Shown: piece after piece, positions 22,601 to 30,918 of the stretch
Numbering within the stretch: the stretch's first letter is position 1
How the letters are laid out: each line of letters begins with the position of its first letter
Position numbers and translations under genes: made by a program
From: Planctomycetota bacterium
Lineage (GTDB): Bacteria > Planctomycetota > UBA1135 > GCA-002686595
Assembly (NCBI GenBank): GCA_020847695.1
Contig: JADLBP010000352.1
Location: forward strand, 1-40,587
Reading direction: 5' to 3'
DNA: 40,587 nt
Notes under the pieces: generated by a model
Seen by the model: the letters and a program-made list of their open reading frames with translations, nothing else
Database searches by the model: none
What the model was told of the DNA's origin: nothing

Positions 22601-25600
22601 TCGTCGCCGTCAACGAGTTCCGCGCGTACGTCGGCGTGAAGAACGACGTCTATCTCGCGGGTTCGAGCTTCGACGTCACCGTCGGCACGCCCGGGATCGA
22701 CGGCAAGCCGGTGTCGCGGCCGATGAAGCTCGTCGCGATCAAGCGCGAGCTCGTCGACGGTCGGACGACCGAGACGCAGGTCGCCGAGTGGTCGTTGACG
22801 ACCGACACGGCGAACGGCGAAGCGCACCAAGCGATCGCGCTCGCCCGCGGCGGCGCGTACGTGCTGCGCGCGTCCGGCGTCGACCGCTTCGGCAACCCGG
22901 TGGTCGGCGAGCGCTCGATCGAGATCTCGGGCGAGGAGGACGCGCAGCGCTTGCGCTGGCTCGTCGACACGCACGTCTTCGAGGTCGGCTCGAAGGCGAC
23001 GTTGACGCTGGTCGATCGCGAAGCCGACGGGCTCGCGCTGCTGACGATCGAGTCGGACACGTTCCTCGAGCACCGCATCCTGGCGTTGAAGAAGGGCACG
23101 AACTCGGTCGAGCTCGCGCTCGATCACGCGCACTTCCCGAGCTTCACCGCCGCGGTGGCGATGATGCGGCCGGGCGCGCTCTTCGCCGACGAGGTGCAGC
23201 TCTCGGTGCGCCGCGCGCTGCGCGTCGAAGTCGAGCCCGAGTCGCCCGACTGCAAGCCGGGCGAGGAAGCGAGCTTCCGAATCGCGACGTTCGACCAGCT
23301 CGGGCGCCCGGTGTCCGCGGAACTCTCGCTCGCGGTCGTCGACGAAGCGGTGTTCGGCCTGTGGGGCGACACGCTGCCCGACGTGCGGGCGCTGTTCGAC
23401 GCCGCCGAAGAGCGGCGCGGCAACTTCGCGACGTCGTCGAGCGCGACCTTCCGCTACTACGGCGCGACGCGCACGATCGCCGCGGCGGTGCTCGCGGAGC
23501 AAGAGCGCGTCAAGGAAGAGGTCGCGTGGGACGCGAGCCACGCCGATGTCCTGCGCGGCCTTGGCTACGAAGGCGGCGAGAGTTCCGAGGCGTTCGCCGG
23601 GGGCGCGAAGCTCGCGCTCGGCCGCTCTCGTCCCGGTGCGCCGGGGGCGCCCGGCGCGCAGACGGCGGGCGACGTCATGGACGTCGAAGTCGGCACCGGC
23701 GGACACTACGGCACCGGAGCGCCGTCGACGTACGCGGCTCGACGCGCCGGCGGCGGGGGCAAGGGTCGCGCGGGAGGGGCCGCCGGCAAGGTCTACCGCG
23801 GCGCGAGCGACACGGTCGCGCCGAGCGTCGCCGCGCTCGAGACGTTCGACACCGCGCACTGGTCGCCGAGCGTCGTCACCGACGCGAACGGCAAGGCGAC
23901 GGTCAAGGTGAAGCTGCCGGAGCGCAGCACGCGCTGGCGCGTCGTCGCGGTCGGCGCGGACAAGGGGCTGTTGTTCGGCCAGACGCGCGCTTCGCTGGTG
24001 ACGAAGGAGGAGTTCTTCGTCGAGCTGCGCGCGCCGCTGTGGCTGACCGAGGGCGACGCGCCGCGCTGCACGGCTCGCGTGCACAACCTGACCGGCCTGC
24101 GCGGCACGGCCAAGCTCGTGCTGCGCGCGACGCATGGCAACGACGTCAAGGTCTATCCGCTCGACGTGACGCTCGGCGACGCGAACGAGACCGAGGTGGT
24201 GTTCCCCGCGCTCGAACCGCTGGTGAAAGGCGGCGACCTGCAGCTCGACCTCGAAGCGACCGGCGAACTCGACGGCCGTGCCGCGGCGGGCACGCGCGCG
24301 GAGTCGATCAGTGCGCGGCCGTATCGGCCCGTTGCGAAGGCGTCGATGCGCGCCGGCGTGCGCCCGTGGGGCGTCGATCTCGCCGCGGCGAAGAGCGGCG
24401 TGCTCGAGGGCTCGGCGAGCATCGAGCTCCAACTCGACCCCAAGCGCAAGACGAGCGGCAGGACGCTCGAGATCGCGCTCGGCCCGAACGTCGACGCGAT
24501 GCTGGTCAACGCGGCGCTCGGCCGTGACGGCTACTTGCTGCGTGCGCCCGGCGAAGGCCACGCGACGAACGCGGCGGATCTGCTCGGTGCGTGCGAGACG
24601 CTCGCGCTGGTCGAGGCGAGCGGTCGAGCGGAGAATCCCGAGCACGCGCGGCTCTTCGAGCGCGCGCAGAGCCTGGTCGCGCGGTTGGTCGCGGCGCAAC
24701 GCGGCGACGGTCACTGGAGTTGGATCGGCACCGAGGGCGAGCCGCACGTCGAGACGTCGAGCTTCGCGTTGATCGCGCTGGCGCGCGCGCGCGCCCGTGG
24801 CGTGCCGGTGTTCGATGCGGCGCTCGCCAACGGTCGCGCGGCGTTGCTGAAGAGCTTCCGTGAAGCCCCGCAGCAAGCCGACGAGCTCAAGGCGATGCTC
24901 TCCTGGGCGCTCGCCGAGAACGAGCAAGGCGACTTCGGAGCGCTGAACCGCTTGCACCGCGAACGCGCGACGCTGTCGCCGGCGGCGCTCGCGTACACCG
25001 CGCTCGCGCTCGCGGCGATGAACCGCAGCCCGATGGCGGCGGAGGTCGCCGACGTGCTCGAGACGAAGTCGCTGGAGCAAGAGGGGCCGAAACGCTGCGC
25101 GTTCGACACCGCGGGCAACATCGCGTGGAGCCGTTCGAGGCTCGCGATGACGGCGCTCGCGGCGCTCGCGCTCGAGCGCGCGAAGCCGACGTCGGCGAAG
25201 CTCCCTGCGGTGATCGAGGAGTTGCTCGCTACACGTCCGTGGTACGACGGCCGCGCGCGCGGGCTCGCGATCGCCGCGATCGCGATGTGGCGCGGCAAGA
25301 CGCAGCCGACCAACGAGCGGATGCGCGTCAAGGTCTCGTGCGCCGGGCTCGAAACGGCGACCGTCGACTTCTCGACCGATCGTCCGGGCGAAACGCTCTC
25401 GTGGGACGTGCCCGACGAGCTCCCGGCGAAGCTCTCGATCTCGTTCGAGCTCGAGGGTCGCGGTCGTCCGCACTTCAGCGCGGTCCTGCGCGGCTTCACC
25501 GCTGACCTCGATCAGCCGAAGTCCGACGAGCTCGAGCTGCGCGACCACGACTACCTCGCGGCCGCTCCGCGCCATCACGGCCGCGAGCTCCCGAACGGCT

Positions 25601-27750
25601 TCGGCGTGATCGACGGCCAGCACCAACAGTGGAAGAACGAGGTCGCCGAGCTCGGCTACGGCGGGATGCTGCGCGCGTCGATCGACTTCACCGCGCGCGG
25701 CGAGTGGAGCACGAAACGCGATGCCTCGCACTACTTGGTGCTCGAGGTGCCGCTGCCGTCGGGCGCGCGATTGCTCGAGGACAGCCCGAGCGCCAACGTG
25801 CTTCATCACGAAGAGCGCGACGGCGTGCTCTTCCTGCACCTCGGACAGTGCGTCAACTGGGTGCACGTCGACTACACGTTGATCGGCGTCGTGCCGGGCA
25901 AGTACCGCGTCGCGCCGCCGGTGCTGCGCAGCCTCTACGAGCCCGAGCGGATGTCGATCGGCGCGCCCAAGGCGCTGACGGTGCTCGCGAAGGGCGAGAC
26001 CTCGAAGGACTCGTACCGCGCGACGCCCGACGAGCTCTTCCACCTCGGCAAGGCGCTGTACGACGACGGCGACCTCGAAGGCGCGCGCGTGCGCCTGCAA
26101 CGGCTCTTCGACGAGTGGGAGCCGAAGCTCGCCGACCAGCCGCGAACGCAGGCCGCCGGCTGGCTCTTGTTCGCCAACATCGAGCGCAAGGCGTCGCGCG
26201 ACATCGTGCGCTACTTCGAGATCCTGAAGGAGAAGAACCCGGACCTCTACGTTCCGTTCGACAAGGTCATGGCGGTCGGCGCGGCGTATCGCGAGATCGA
26301 GGAGCACGAGCGCGCGCTCACGATCTTCCGCGCGACGATCGAGGAGACGTTCGGCAAGGAGCTGCGGGTCGTCGGGACGCTCGAGGAGCAGAACGAGCCG
26401 TACGACGCGATCCAGACGATGCAGCGGTTGTGCCGCGAGTATCCCGACGCGGCTTCGGTCGTCGTCGCGTCGTTGTCGCTGTCGGACAAGCTGCTGAAGC
26501 TTGCGCCGCTCGCCTCGCGCGATCCGGAGCTCGTCGCGAAGGGCATCGACCGCGGGGTGCTGACCGTGCGTGGCGTGTTGGAGCTCCAGCGCTTCCTCGC
26601 CGCGTACGTGCTCGACCCGCTCGCGCCCGAGGCCGGCCTCAATCTGGTGACCGCGCACCTCGCGATCGACGACTACAAGACCGCTGCCGAGCTCGGCGGC
26701 GAGTTCGCGATCGCGTTCGGCGAGCCGCGCTTCTCGGACGCGTTCGCGTACGCGCGCGCGGTCGCGGAGTGGTACCTCGGACGCGACGACGAGTCGTTGA
26801 AGGCGCTCGAGCGCATCGCCACCGCCGAGTACACCGCAGCCGACGCTTCGAAGATGCCGTCGCCGAACCGCGACCTCGCGCTCTACATCCTCGGGCAGAT
26901 CCACCATGCCCGTCAGGAGTTCGGCAAGGCCGCCGGCTACTATGAGCGCGTGCAGGAGCTCTTCGCCGACGCGCGCGAAGCTCTGGCGGGCTTCCGCGAG
27001 CGCATGATCTCGGTCGAGGAACTGACCACCGCTCGCCCCGGCGAGCGCGTCGAAGTCGAGATCGAGCATCGCAACGTCAAGGAGGCCGAGCTGCTGGTCT
27101 ATCCCGTCGACCTGATGACGCTGTACCTCCGCGAGCGCAATCTCTCGCGCGTCACGCAGGTCAATCTCTCCGGCATCGCGCCGAAGCTCCAGCGCAAGGT
27201 CGAGCTCGCCAGCTCCGACGCGATGCGTCCCACGAAGACCAAGGTCGCGCTCGACCTGAAGGAGCCCGGCGCGTACCTGGTGATGTGCCGCGGCGGCGAT
27301 CTGCATGCGTCGGGGCTCGTGTTGCTCACGCAGCTCGAGCTCGAAGTCCGCGAAGAGCCCGCGACCGGCCACATGCGCGTCCAGGTCTCCGACCAGAAGA
27401 CCCATGCGTACGTGCGTGGCGTCGACGTCCGCGTGATCGGTGCGCGGAACGCCGACTTCCTGTCGGGCCGCACCGATCCGCGCGGGCTGTTCGTCACCGA
27501 CGGCATCGTCGGCAACGCGACCGTGATCGCGCGGACCGACGAACGTCACTACGCGTTCCACCGCGGCACGGTCGCGCATGCGACCGAGACCAAGGCGAAG
27601 AACGTTCAGCCGCTGATCCAGTCCGGCAGCGAGGACTACTTCCAGAACGTCACGGGGCTGAACCGCGCCGTGCAGGACCAACGCGAGCAGAACTTCGTCG
27701 AGGAAGTCCGCAAGGACCGCCAGGGCGTGCAGATCCGGACCGTGCGTTAG
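19699..27750 (+). CDS. Giant secreted TPR/alpha-2-macroglobulin-like protein lacking the thioester
   Basis: The 2683-residue protein has a signal peptide (1-34, ending AHSAQ). A TPR/solenoid array spans about 35-560 and a macroglobulin-like module A about 567-770. The MG2 region carries the hallmark VYTDRPAYRPGELVHWRA (about 776-793). Further beta domains, a Gly/Ala-rich bait-like stretch (about 1311-1372), the A2M domain (AHWSPSVVTDANGKATVKVK, about 1384) and a helical thioester-domain-like region (about 1600-1870) follow. Next come a receptor-binding-like beta domain (about 1988-2090), a second TPR array (about 2105-2440) and module B (about 2447-2553), which resembles module A. The reactive CxEQ thioester motif is absent where it should be. 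Bacterial A2M-like proteins trap proteases or act as periplasmic scaffolds. GAGG seven bases before the ATG supports the start. Confidence 0.88.
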   Translation: MTHRPQRGSSLLQAFFLVTVATLACFAPAHSAQDSGATKPAAAPTEPGVPQGVREALLAHDWDRALGALEKAKANQPQFTDWWTYLRGTVLALAKQNDAALAAFDAVERSTPPSEWRHKARFARADLLRELGRAKDAEAIYEAEARRLLSESRQEELAKIYLDAADALSTPPAKPMPNAPPLDWNRAAVLYRKALELDVGAAIRERALYRVMVCLQSQANPAQAVQVSNEYRDSFDPTKAKGNPIGAHLFEVLYRRAECQRSLGLNDFARRDLEDLIAAIDGVRAKREPWGDWLAGQAPELQSELARIDGDAHRAIGDTYGDDANSVRLAIAAIERFLIAFPSHPKHAEAEQSIGLRYARAGLDEDALKAFDAFLRRAEPSDPAAREGFARLHANALFNKGEVLARQKRFELAIAAYAEYVARFSTGAEWSRAQAGILAAEFARGDALRDERKYAGARNVWASCLERYPLDPRAAPTAFAIGATFAAEARGLAAGDSKRNELFRSAIEQWRRVVAKYPNTDPASQALYSIGEVEERELGELERAVEDYQACTFGSSAGDARTALVRMTEPALTITSEKAWRTATAPRVKVELRNLEKLKIDVFALDLEAYFRKQLSHVAVEDLDLDLIAPDQTVERSVEGYAKYKPIAFELELPVKGPGVWAIAVTSGELRATTLVVSSDVDVIVRSAAKELLVFAEDMAREKPAKAVRVLVAGINKDGVPTVREAVTGEDGTVRVDVSELMGATASVLALREGHYAAAGGATRNPSTSTPRMPRGVVYTDRPAYRPGELVHWRAILREVQDGRFGFTAGKSYDVTVSDAQGRVVSKKKVALSEFGTLASDVVLDEFAVVGDWRIACSTPNGPSFFGAFQVQQYQLPKVELELSTPREIYFRGERVDVTARAKFYWGEPVANAKLAAMLPDGRVLELTTDALGKAEFGFETRDFAAETSLSYSATLSEEGLTEQDSVFVAVNEFRAYVGVKNDVYLAGSSFDVTVGTPGIDGKPVSRPMKLVAIKRELVDGRTTETQVAEWSLTTDTANGEAHQAIALARGGAYVLRASGVDRFGNPVVGERSIEISGEEDAQRLRWLVDTHVFEVGSKATLTLVDREADGLALLTIESDTFLEHRILALKKGTNSVELALDHAHFPSFTAAVAMMRPGALFADEVQLSVRRALRVEVEPESPDCKPGEEASFRIATFDQLGRPVSAELSLAVVDEAVFGLWGDTLPDVRALFDAAEERRGNFATSSSATFRYYGATRTIAAAVLAEQERVKEEVAWDASHADVLRGLGYEGGESSEAFAGGAKLALGRSRPGAPGAPGAQTAGDVMDVEVGTGGHYGTGAPSTYAARRAGGGGKGRAGGAAGKVYRGASDTVAPSVAALETFDTAHWSPSVVTDANGKATVKVKLPERSTRWRVVAVGADKGLLFGQTRASLVTKEEFFVELRAPLWLTEGDAPRCTARVHNLTGLRGTAKLVLRATHGNDVKVYPLDVTLGDANETEVVFPALEPLVKGGDLQLDLEATGELDGRAAAGTRAESISARPYRPVAKASMRAGVRPWGVDLAAAKSGVLEGSASIELQLDPKRKTSGRTLEIALGPNVDAMLVNAALGRDGYLLRAPGEGHATNAADLLGACETLALVEASGRAENPEHARLFERAQSLVARLVAAQRGDGHWSWIGTEGEPHVETSSFALIALARARARGVPVFDAALANGRAALLKSFREAPQQADELKAMLSWALAENEQGDFGALNRLHRERATLSPAALAYTALALAAMNRSPMAAEVADVLETKSLEQEGPKRCAFDTAGNIAWSRSRLAMTALAALALERAKPTSAKLPAVIEELLATRPWYDGRARGLAIAAIAMWRGKTQPTNERMRVKVSCAGLETATVDFSTDRPGETLSWDVPDELPAKLSISFELEGRGRPHFSAVLRGFTADLDQPKSDELELRDHDYLAAAPRHHGRELPNGFGVIDGQHQQWKNEVAELGYGGMLRASIDFTARGEWSTKRDASHYLVLEVPLPSGARLLEDSPSANVLHHEERDGVLFLHLGQCVNWVHVDYTLIGVVPGKYRVAPPVLRSLYEPERMSIGAPKALTVLAKGETSKDSYRATPDELFHLGKALYDDGDLEGARVRLQRLFDEWEPKLADQPRTQAAGWLLFANIERKASRDIVRYFEILKEKNPDLYVPFDKVMAVGAAYREIEEHERALTIFRATIEETFGKELRVVGTLEEQNEPYDAIQTMQRLCREYPDAASVVVASLSLSDKLLKLAPLASRDPELVAKGIDRGVLTVRGVLELQRFLAAYVLDPLAPEAGLNLVTAHLAIDDYKTAAELGGEFAIAFGEPRFSDAFAYARAVAEWYLGRDDESLKALERIATAEYTAADASKMPSPNRDLALYILGQIHHARQEFGKAAGYYERVQELFADAREALAGFRERMISVEELTTARPGERVEVEIEHRNVKEAELLVYPVDLMTLYLRERNLSRVTQVNLSGIAPKLQRKVELASSDAMRPTKTKVALDLKEPGAYLVMCRGGDLHASGLVLLTQLELEVREEPATGHMRVQVSDQKTHAYVRGVDVRVIGARNADFLSGRTDPRGLFVTDGIVGNATVIARTDERHYAFHRGTVAHATETKAKNVQPLIQSGSEDYFQNVTGLNRAVQDQREQNFVEEVRKDRQGVQIRTVR

Positions 27751-27848
27751 TCGAGGCGCGTCGACATCCGAGAGCGGGGCGGCGCGAACGCGCTGCCGGC
27801 GAGCTCGCGGCGCGCCGTCCTCGTCGGGCGCGCACCTGGGCAGAGAGA

Positions 27849-27888
27849 GCGCGAGGCTGACCGCTCGTCCGAGCCGTCAACCTCGCGC
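27849..27888 (+). terminator. Long imperfect hairpin between convergent genes
   Basis: Bases 27849-27867 pair with 27870-27888 at 17 of 19 positions (mismatches at 57/80 and 62/75), giving a very stable GC-rich hairpin followed by GTTTC. It lies 99 bases after the A2M-like gene and 45 before the end of the convergent propeller gene, and probably ends the plus-strand transcript. The T-tract is short. Confidence 0.55.
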
Positions 27889-27932
27889 GTTTCGATGCCG
27901 GCGTCCTCCGGCGGCGGGGCGCCCCGCCGAGA

Positions 27933-30728
27933 TCACGGACCGACGGTAGCGGTCAGCGCGTTGGTCAGGTTCGTCGTGCTCGGGCTCGCCGGGTCGCGGC
28001 TCCAGTACTGACCCCAGAACTGCGCGCCTTGGACGAGCGCCGGATCCGAGCCGCCGGCGATGAACGTGTTGAAGTCGTAGTTGAACGTGCCGCCGCACGT
28101 GCCGCTGCCGCCGGAGTTGACCACCGTCGTGCGCTCGAGCGGAGCCTTGACGCACAGGTGACCGCCTTGGAACGCGACGCCATTCGGACCGACGGTCGAG
28201 TAGAAGAAGAGCCCGTTGACGTTCGCGCGCACCAGCGTCGCGGTGACGACGAAGCCCGACCCGGCGCTCGCGCTCGGGCTGCCGCTCCAGGAGATCGGCG
28301 GCGTGCAGCCTTGCGAGTTCGTCTTCGACGTGCAGTAGCTGGTCACCGGCGTCGCGAGCTCGAGTCGCGTCACGCCGTCGCCGAGCGGCGCCGCGACGAA
28401 GCCGACCAACGCGCTCGCGTCGAAGCTCATCGCCGCGGGCGGCGTGGTCGTGTTCAGGACCTGCGCGATCGCGCCGGTCGCCGTGTCGATCACCGAGACG
28501 AAGCCCGACTTGCCGAACGCGAGCTTCGGGCCGGGCCCGAGCGAGACCGTCCAGTTGCCCGACGCCGCGTACACGCACGATCCCGACGGCGTGATCGCGA
28601 GCGCTTGGGGGTAGTCGCTGACCGCGAGGTTCTGCGTCATCACGCCGCTCGAGAGGTCGACGCCGCCGACCTTCTGGTCGTTGAAGTTGCAGACCCAGAG
28701 CTTGGTAGCCGCCGCATCGACGACGAGCTCGCCCGGAGCGTTGCCGACGTTGTAGGTCGCGGTCACCACGCTCCCGGCGCCTGCGTTCGAGATCGCGACG
28801 ACCTTGTTGGTGTTCTTGAGCGACACGAAGAGGCGCGCGTCGTCGGCCTGGAAGACCGCTTCGACCGGGAAGCTGGTCACCGGCACGTTCGCGACCACCG
28901 ACCACGTCGTCGTGTCGATCAGCGTCACGACGTTGGTGAAGCTGCCGCACACCGCGAGCGTCAGTCCGTCGTGGCTGAGAGTCAGGCCGCTCGACTGGTT
29001 GAACATGTAGCCGGTGCTGCCCATGTCGCCGGTGGAGAGCTTCGGCCCAGCGACCGACAGCGTGTTGAGGTCGATGCGCCACACGCCGTCACCGCTCGCG
29101 ACGACCGCGAGGTACGCGTACTGGCCGTTGGGTGAGATCTCGACCTCGCTCGCGCGCGTCGAGATCGCGATCGGAGTCACCGTGAACGTCGAGAGGTCGA
29201 TCACCGACGCGAACGTCGAGTCGAGGTTCGCGACGACCGCCTTCGAGCCGTCCGGCGTGATCGCGACGTCCGCCGGGCGATCGCCGACGTCGACGATCGC
29301 GAGCACAGCGCCGGTGTTCGCGTCGAGCACGGTCGCGGTGTCACTCAACAGGTTCGTCGTCACCGCGATCGAGCCGTCGGCGGAGACCTCGACGTCGCGC
29401 GTCGCGTCGGCTTCGGGCGGCGCACCGCTCGGCACGTTCGCTTCGAGGAAGCCCGCGGCGCCGTTGGTGTTGAACACCAGCATGTTCTCGCCGTTGTGGC
29501 TCGCCACCATGGCCGCGCGCTGGCCGCTCGGAGCGACGGCGCCGGCGTAGGTGTTGACGATGTTGTTGAGGTCCTTGACCGCCGATTGCGTCGTCCAGGA
29601 GATCAGCGTCCCCTTGAAGCCGACCGCGAGCAAGTAGAGCCCGTCGGGAGTCGGCAGGAAGCCGTTGACGCTGTTCGTCGAGATCGAGCCCGAGAACACA
29701 CCGGTCGAGAGGTCGACGATCCGCGTCGCGTTGAGCACCGCGACCGCCGCCTTGGTGCCGTCGCTCTTGATCGCGATCGGCTCGTCGAGATCGACCGGCG
29801 ACGTGAATACGTTGGTGATCGTCTGCGTCGCGACGTCGATCACCGAGACCTTGCGCGAGGTCGAGAAGTGCGACACGACCGCCTTCGTGCCGTTCGGCGT
29901 CATCGCGATCCCGCGCGGCGCGAGATCGCACGCGACCGACGTCACGGTGCCCGCGGCGAGATCGAAGTAGTCGATCTGGTTCGCGAGGTTGTCGGGGTGG
30001 ATCGCGAGCGTCTCGCTCGGCACCACGAAGCCGTTGATCGTCGACGTCAGCACGCCGGGCTCGAACGAGATGCTCGTCAGGCTCTGGAAACCCGCGCCCG
30101 GGATGCGGAAGAGCTCGGTCGCGCTCGCGACGTCGATCACGGACACGCTCTGCGCGGCCGCGTTGCCGATCACCGCCTTGGCGCCGCTCGGCGTGAAGCG
30201 CGCGAACATCGGCTGGTCGCCGACGGGGACGACCGCGAGCTCGACGCCGCTCGAGAGGTCGAGGATCGACACCGTGTCCTCCCACAGGTTCGCGGTGACC
30301 GCGTGCACGCCGTCCGCGGCGATCGCGACGTCGTTGGGCGAGCCCGAGAGCGCGATCGTCTTCAACAGCACGCGCGTCGCCGCGTCGAACACGAGCACGT
30401 TCTGCGACGTGCGGTGCGCGACGACGATGCGCGTCGCGTCCGGCGTGAACGCCAGGGCGGTCGACGTGTCGCCTTCGGGCGCGACGCCGGTGGTGAAGAA
30501 GCCCTGGCCGAGCGTGCCGCACGCCGCCGCGAGGCTCGCGTCGAAGTCCTTCGACTCGATCACGGCGCCATCGACGATCCGTCGAGCGTGCGCGCCGTCG
30601 AGCGTCACGCTCGGCGCATCGCCGTTCGGCGACTCGGCGACCCACTCGAACGCTTGCTGCGCGCGGGCGACGCCGACGGAAGAGAGGACGGAGAGGACGA
30701 CGAGGGGCAGGGCGAATTGGTGACGCAC
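27933..30728 (-). CDS. Secreted YVTN-type beta-propeller protein with planctomycete C-terminal module
   Basis: The 931-residue protein starts at GTG 30728 with GGGAG seven bases upstream and has a signal peptide ending VARAQQ (about residue 24). Residues about 60-790 are a long series of YVTN/surface-layer propeller blades, each with a D-S-T-x-V-I-D-L core and a GxxPxxVAITPDGSKAVVAN-like turn, enough for two propellers. The last ~134 residues (from YCTSKTNSQGC, about 798) form a separate beta module with FQGGHLCVK and a YDFNTFI segment. It is shared with the upstream 825-residue protein and probably attaches or sorts the protein at the cell surface. Ligand or partner unknown; propellers of this kind usually serve as binding scaffolds. 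Confidence 0.85.
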   Translation of the reverse strand: MRHQFALPLVVLSVLSSVGVARAQQAFEWVAESPNGDAPSVTLDGAHARRIVDGAVIESKDFDASLAAACGTLGQGFFTTGVAPEGDTSTALAFTPDATRIVVAHRTSQNVLVFDAATRVLLKTIALSGSPNDVAIAADGVHAVTANLWEDTVSILDLSSGVELAVVPVGDQPMFARFTPSGAKAVIGNAAAQSVSVIDVASATELFRIPGAGFQSLTSISFEPGVLTSTINGFVVPSETLAIHPDNLANQIDYFDLAAGTVTSVACDLAPRGIAMTPNGTKAVVSHFSTSRKVSVIDVATQTITNVFTSPVDLDEPIAIKSDGTKAAVAVLNATRIVDLSTGVFSGSISTNSVNGFLPTPDGLYLLAVGFKGTLISWTTQSAVKDLNNIVNTYAGAVAPSGQRAAMVASHNGENMLVFNTNGAAGFLEANVPSGAPPEADATRDVEVSADGSIAVTTNLLSDTATVLDANTGAVLAIVDVGDRPADVAITPDGSKAVVANLDSTFASVIDLSTFTVTPIAISTRASEVEISPNGQYAYLAVVASGDGVWRIDLNTLSVAGPKLSTGDMGSTGYMFNQSSGLTLSHDGLTLAVCGSFTNVVTLIDTTTWSVVANVPVTSFPVEAVFQADDARLFVSLKNTNKVVAISNAGAGSVVTATYNVGNAPGELVVDAAATKLWVCNFNDQKVGGVDLSSGVMTQNLAVSDYPQALAITPSGSCVYAASGNWTVSLGPGPKLAFGKSGFVSVIDTATGAIAQVLNTTTPPAAMSFDASALVGFVAAPLGDGVTRLELATPVTSYCTSKTNSQGCTPPISWSGSPSASAGSGFVVTATLVRANVNGLFFYSTVGPNGVAFQGGHLCVKAPLERTTVVNSGGSGTCGGTFNYDFNTFIAGGSDPALVQGAQFWGQYWSRDPASPSTTNLTNALTATVGP

Positions 30729-30851
30729 GGTGGGGCTCCCGGATGCCGGCGCCGGGCGAAACGCTCGGCGCGAAGAGCTCCGACTCTAACCGCGGTGCGC
30801 GGAGAGCGGGGCTGCGGAGCTGTTCGGAGCGAGCGGCACGGCCACGAAATG

Positions 30852-30880
30852 GACGAGGCCGGCGCGGGGCCGGCCTCGTC
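30852..30880 (-). terminator. Perfect 12-bp hairpin after the 825-residue secreted protein gene
   Basis: GACGAGGCCGGC (30852-30863) and GCCGGCCTCGTC (30869-30880) pair perfectly around GCGGG, 39 bases beyond the stop of the minus-strand gene. On that strand it is followed by CATTTCG, so the U-tract is weak. It is a probable terminator separating this gene from the propeller gene. The rest of 30729-30918 shows nothing else. Confidence 0.6.
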
Positions 30881-30918
30881 GTTCGATCAGCGCGCCGCGG
30901 CGACGCGCGGCACGGAGC

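Noticed and set aside
21040..27681. Very long open frame (2213 codons) antisense to the A2M-like gene
   Set aside because: It is a shadow of strong GC3 bias on the other strand; its translation is low-complexity Arg/Glu/Leu/Val-rich with no domain or signal peptide.
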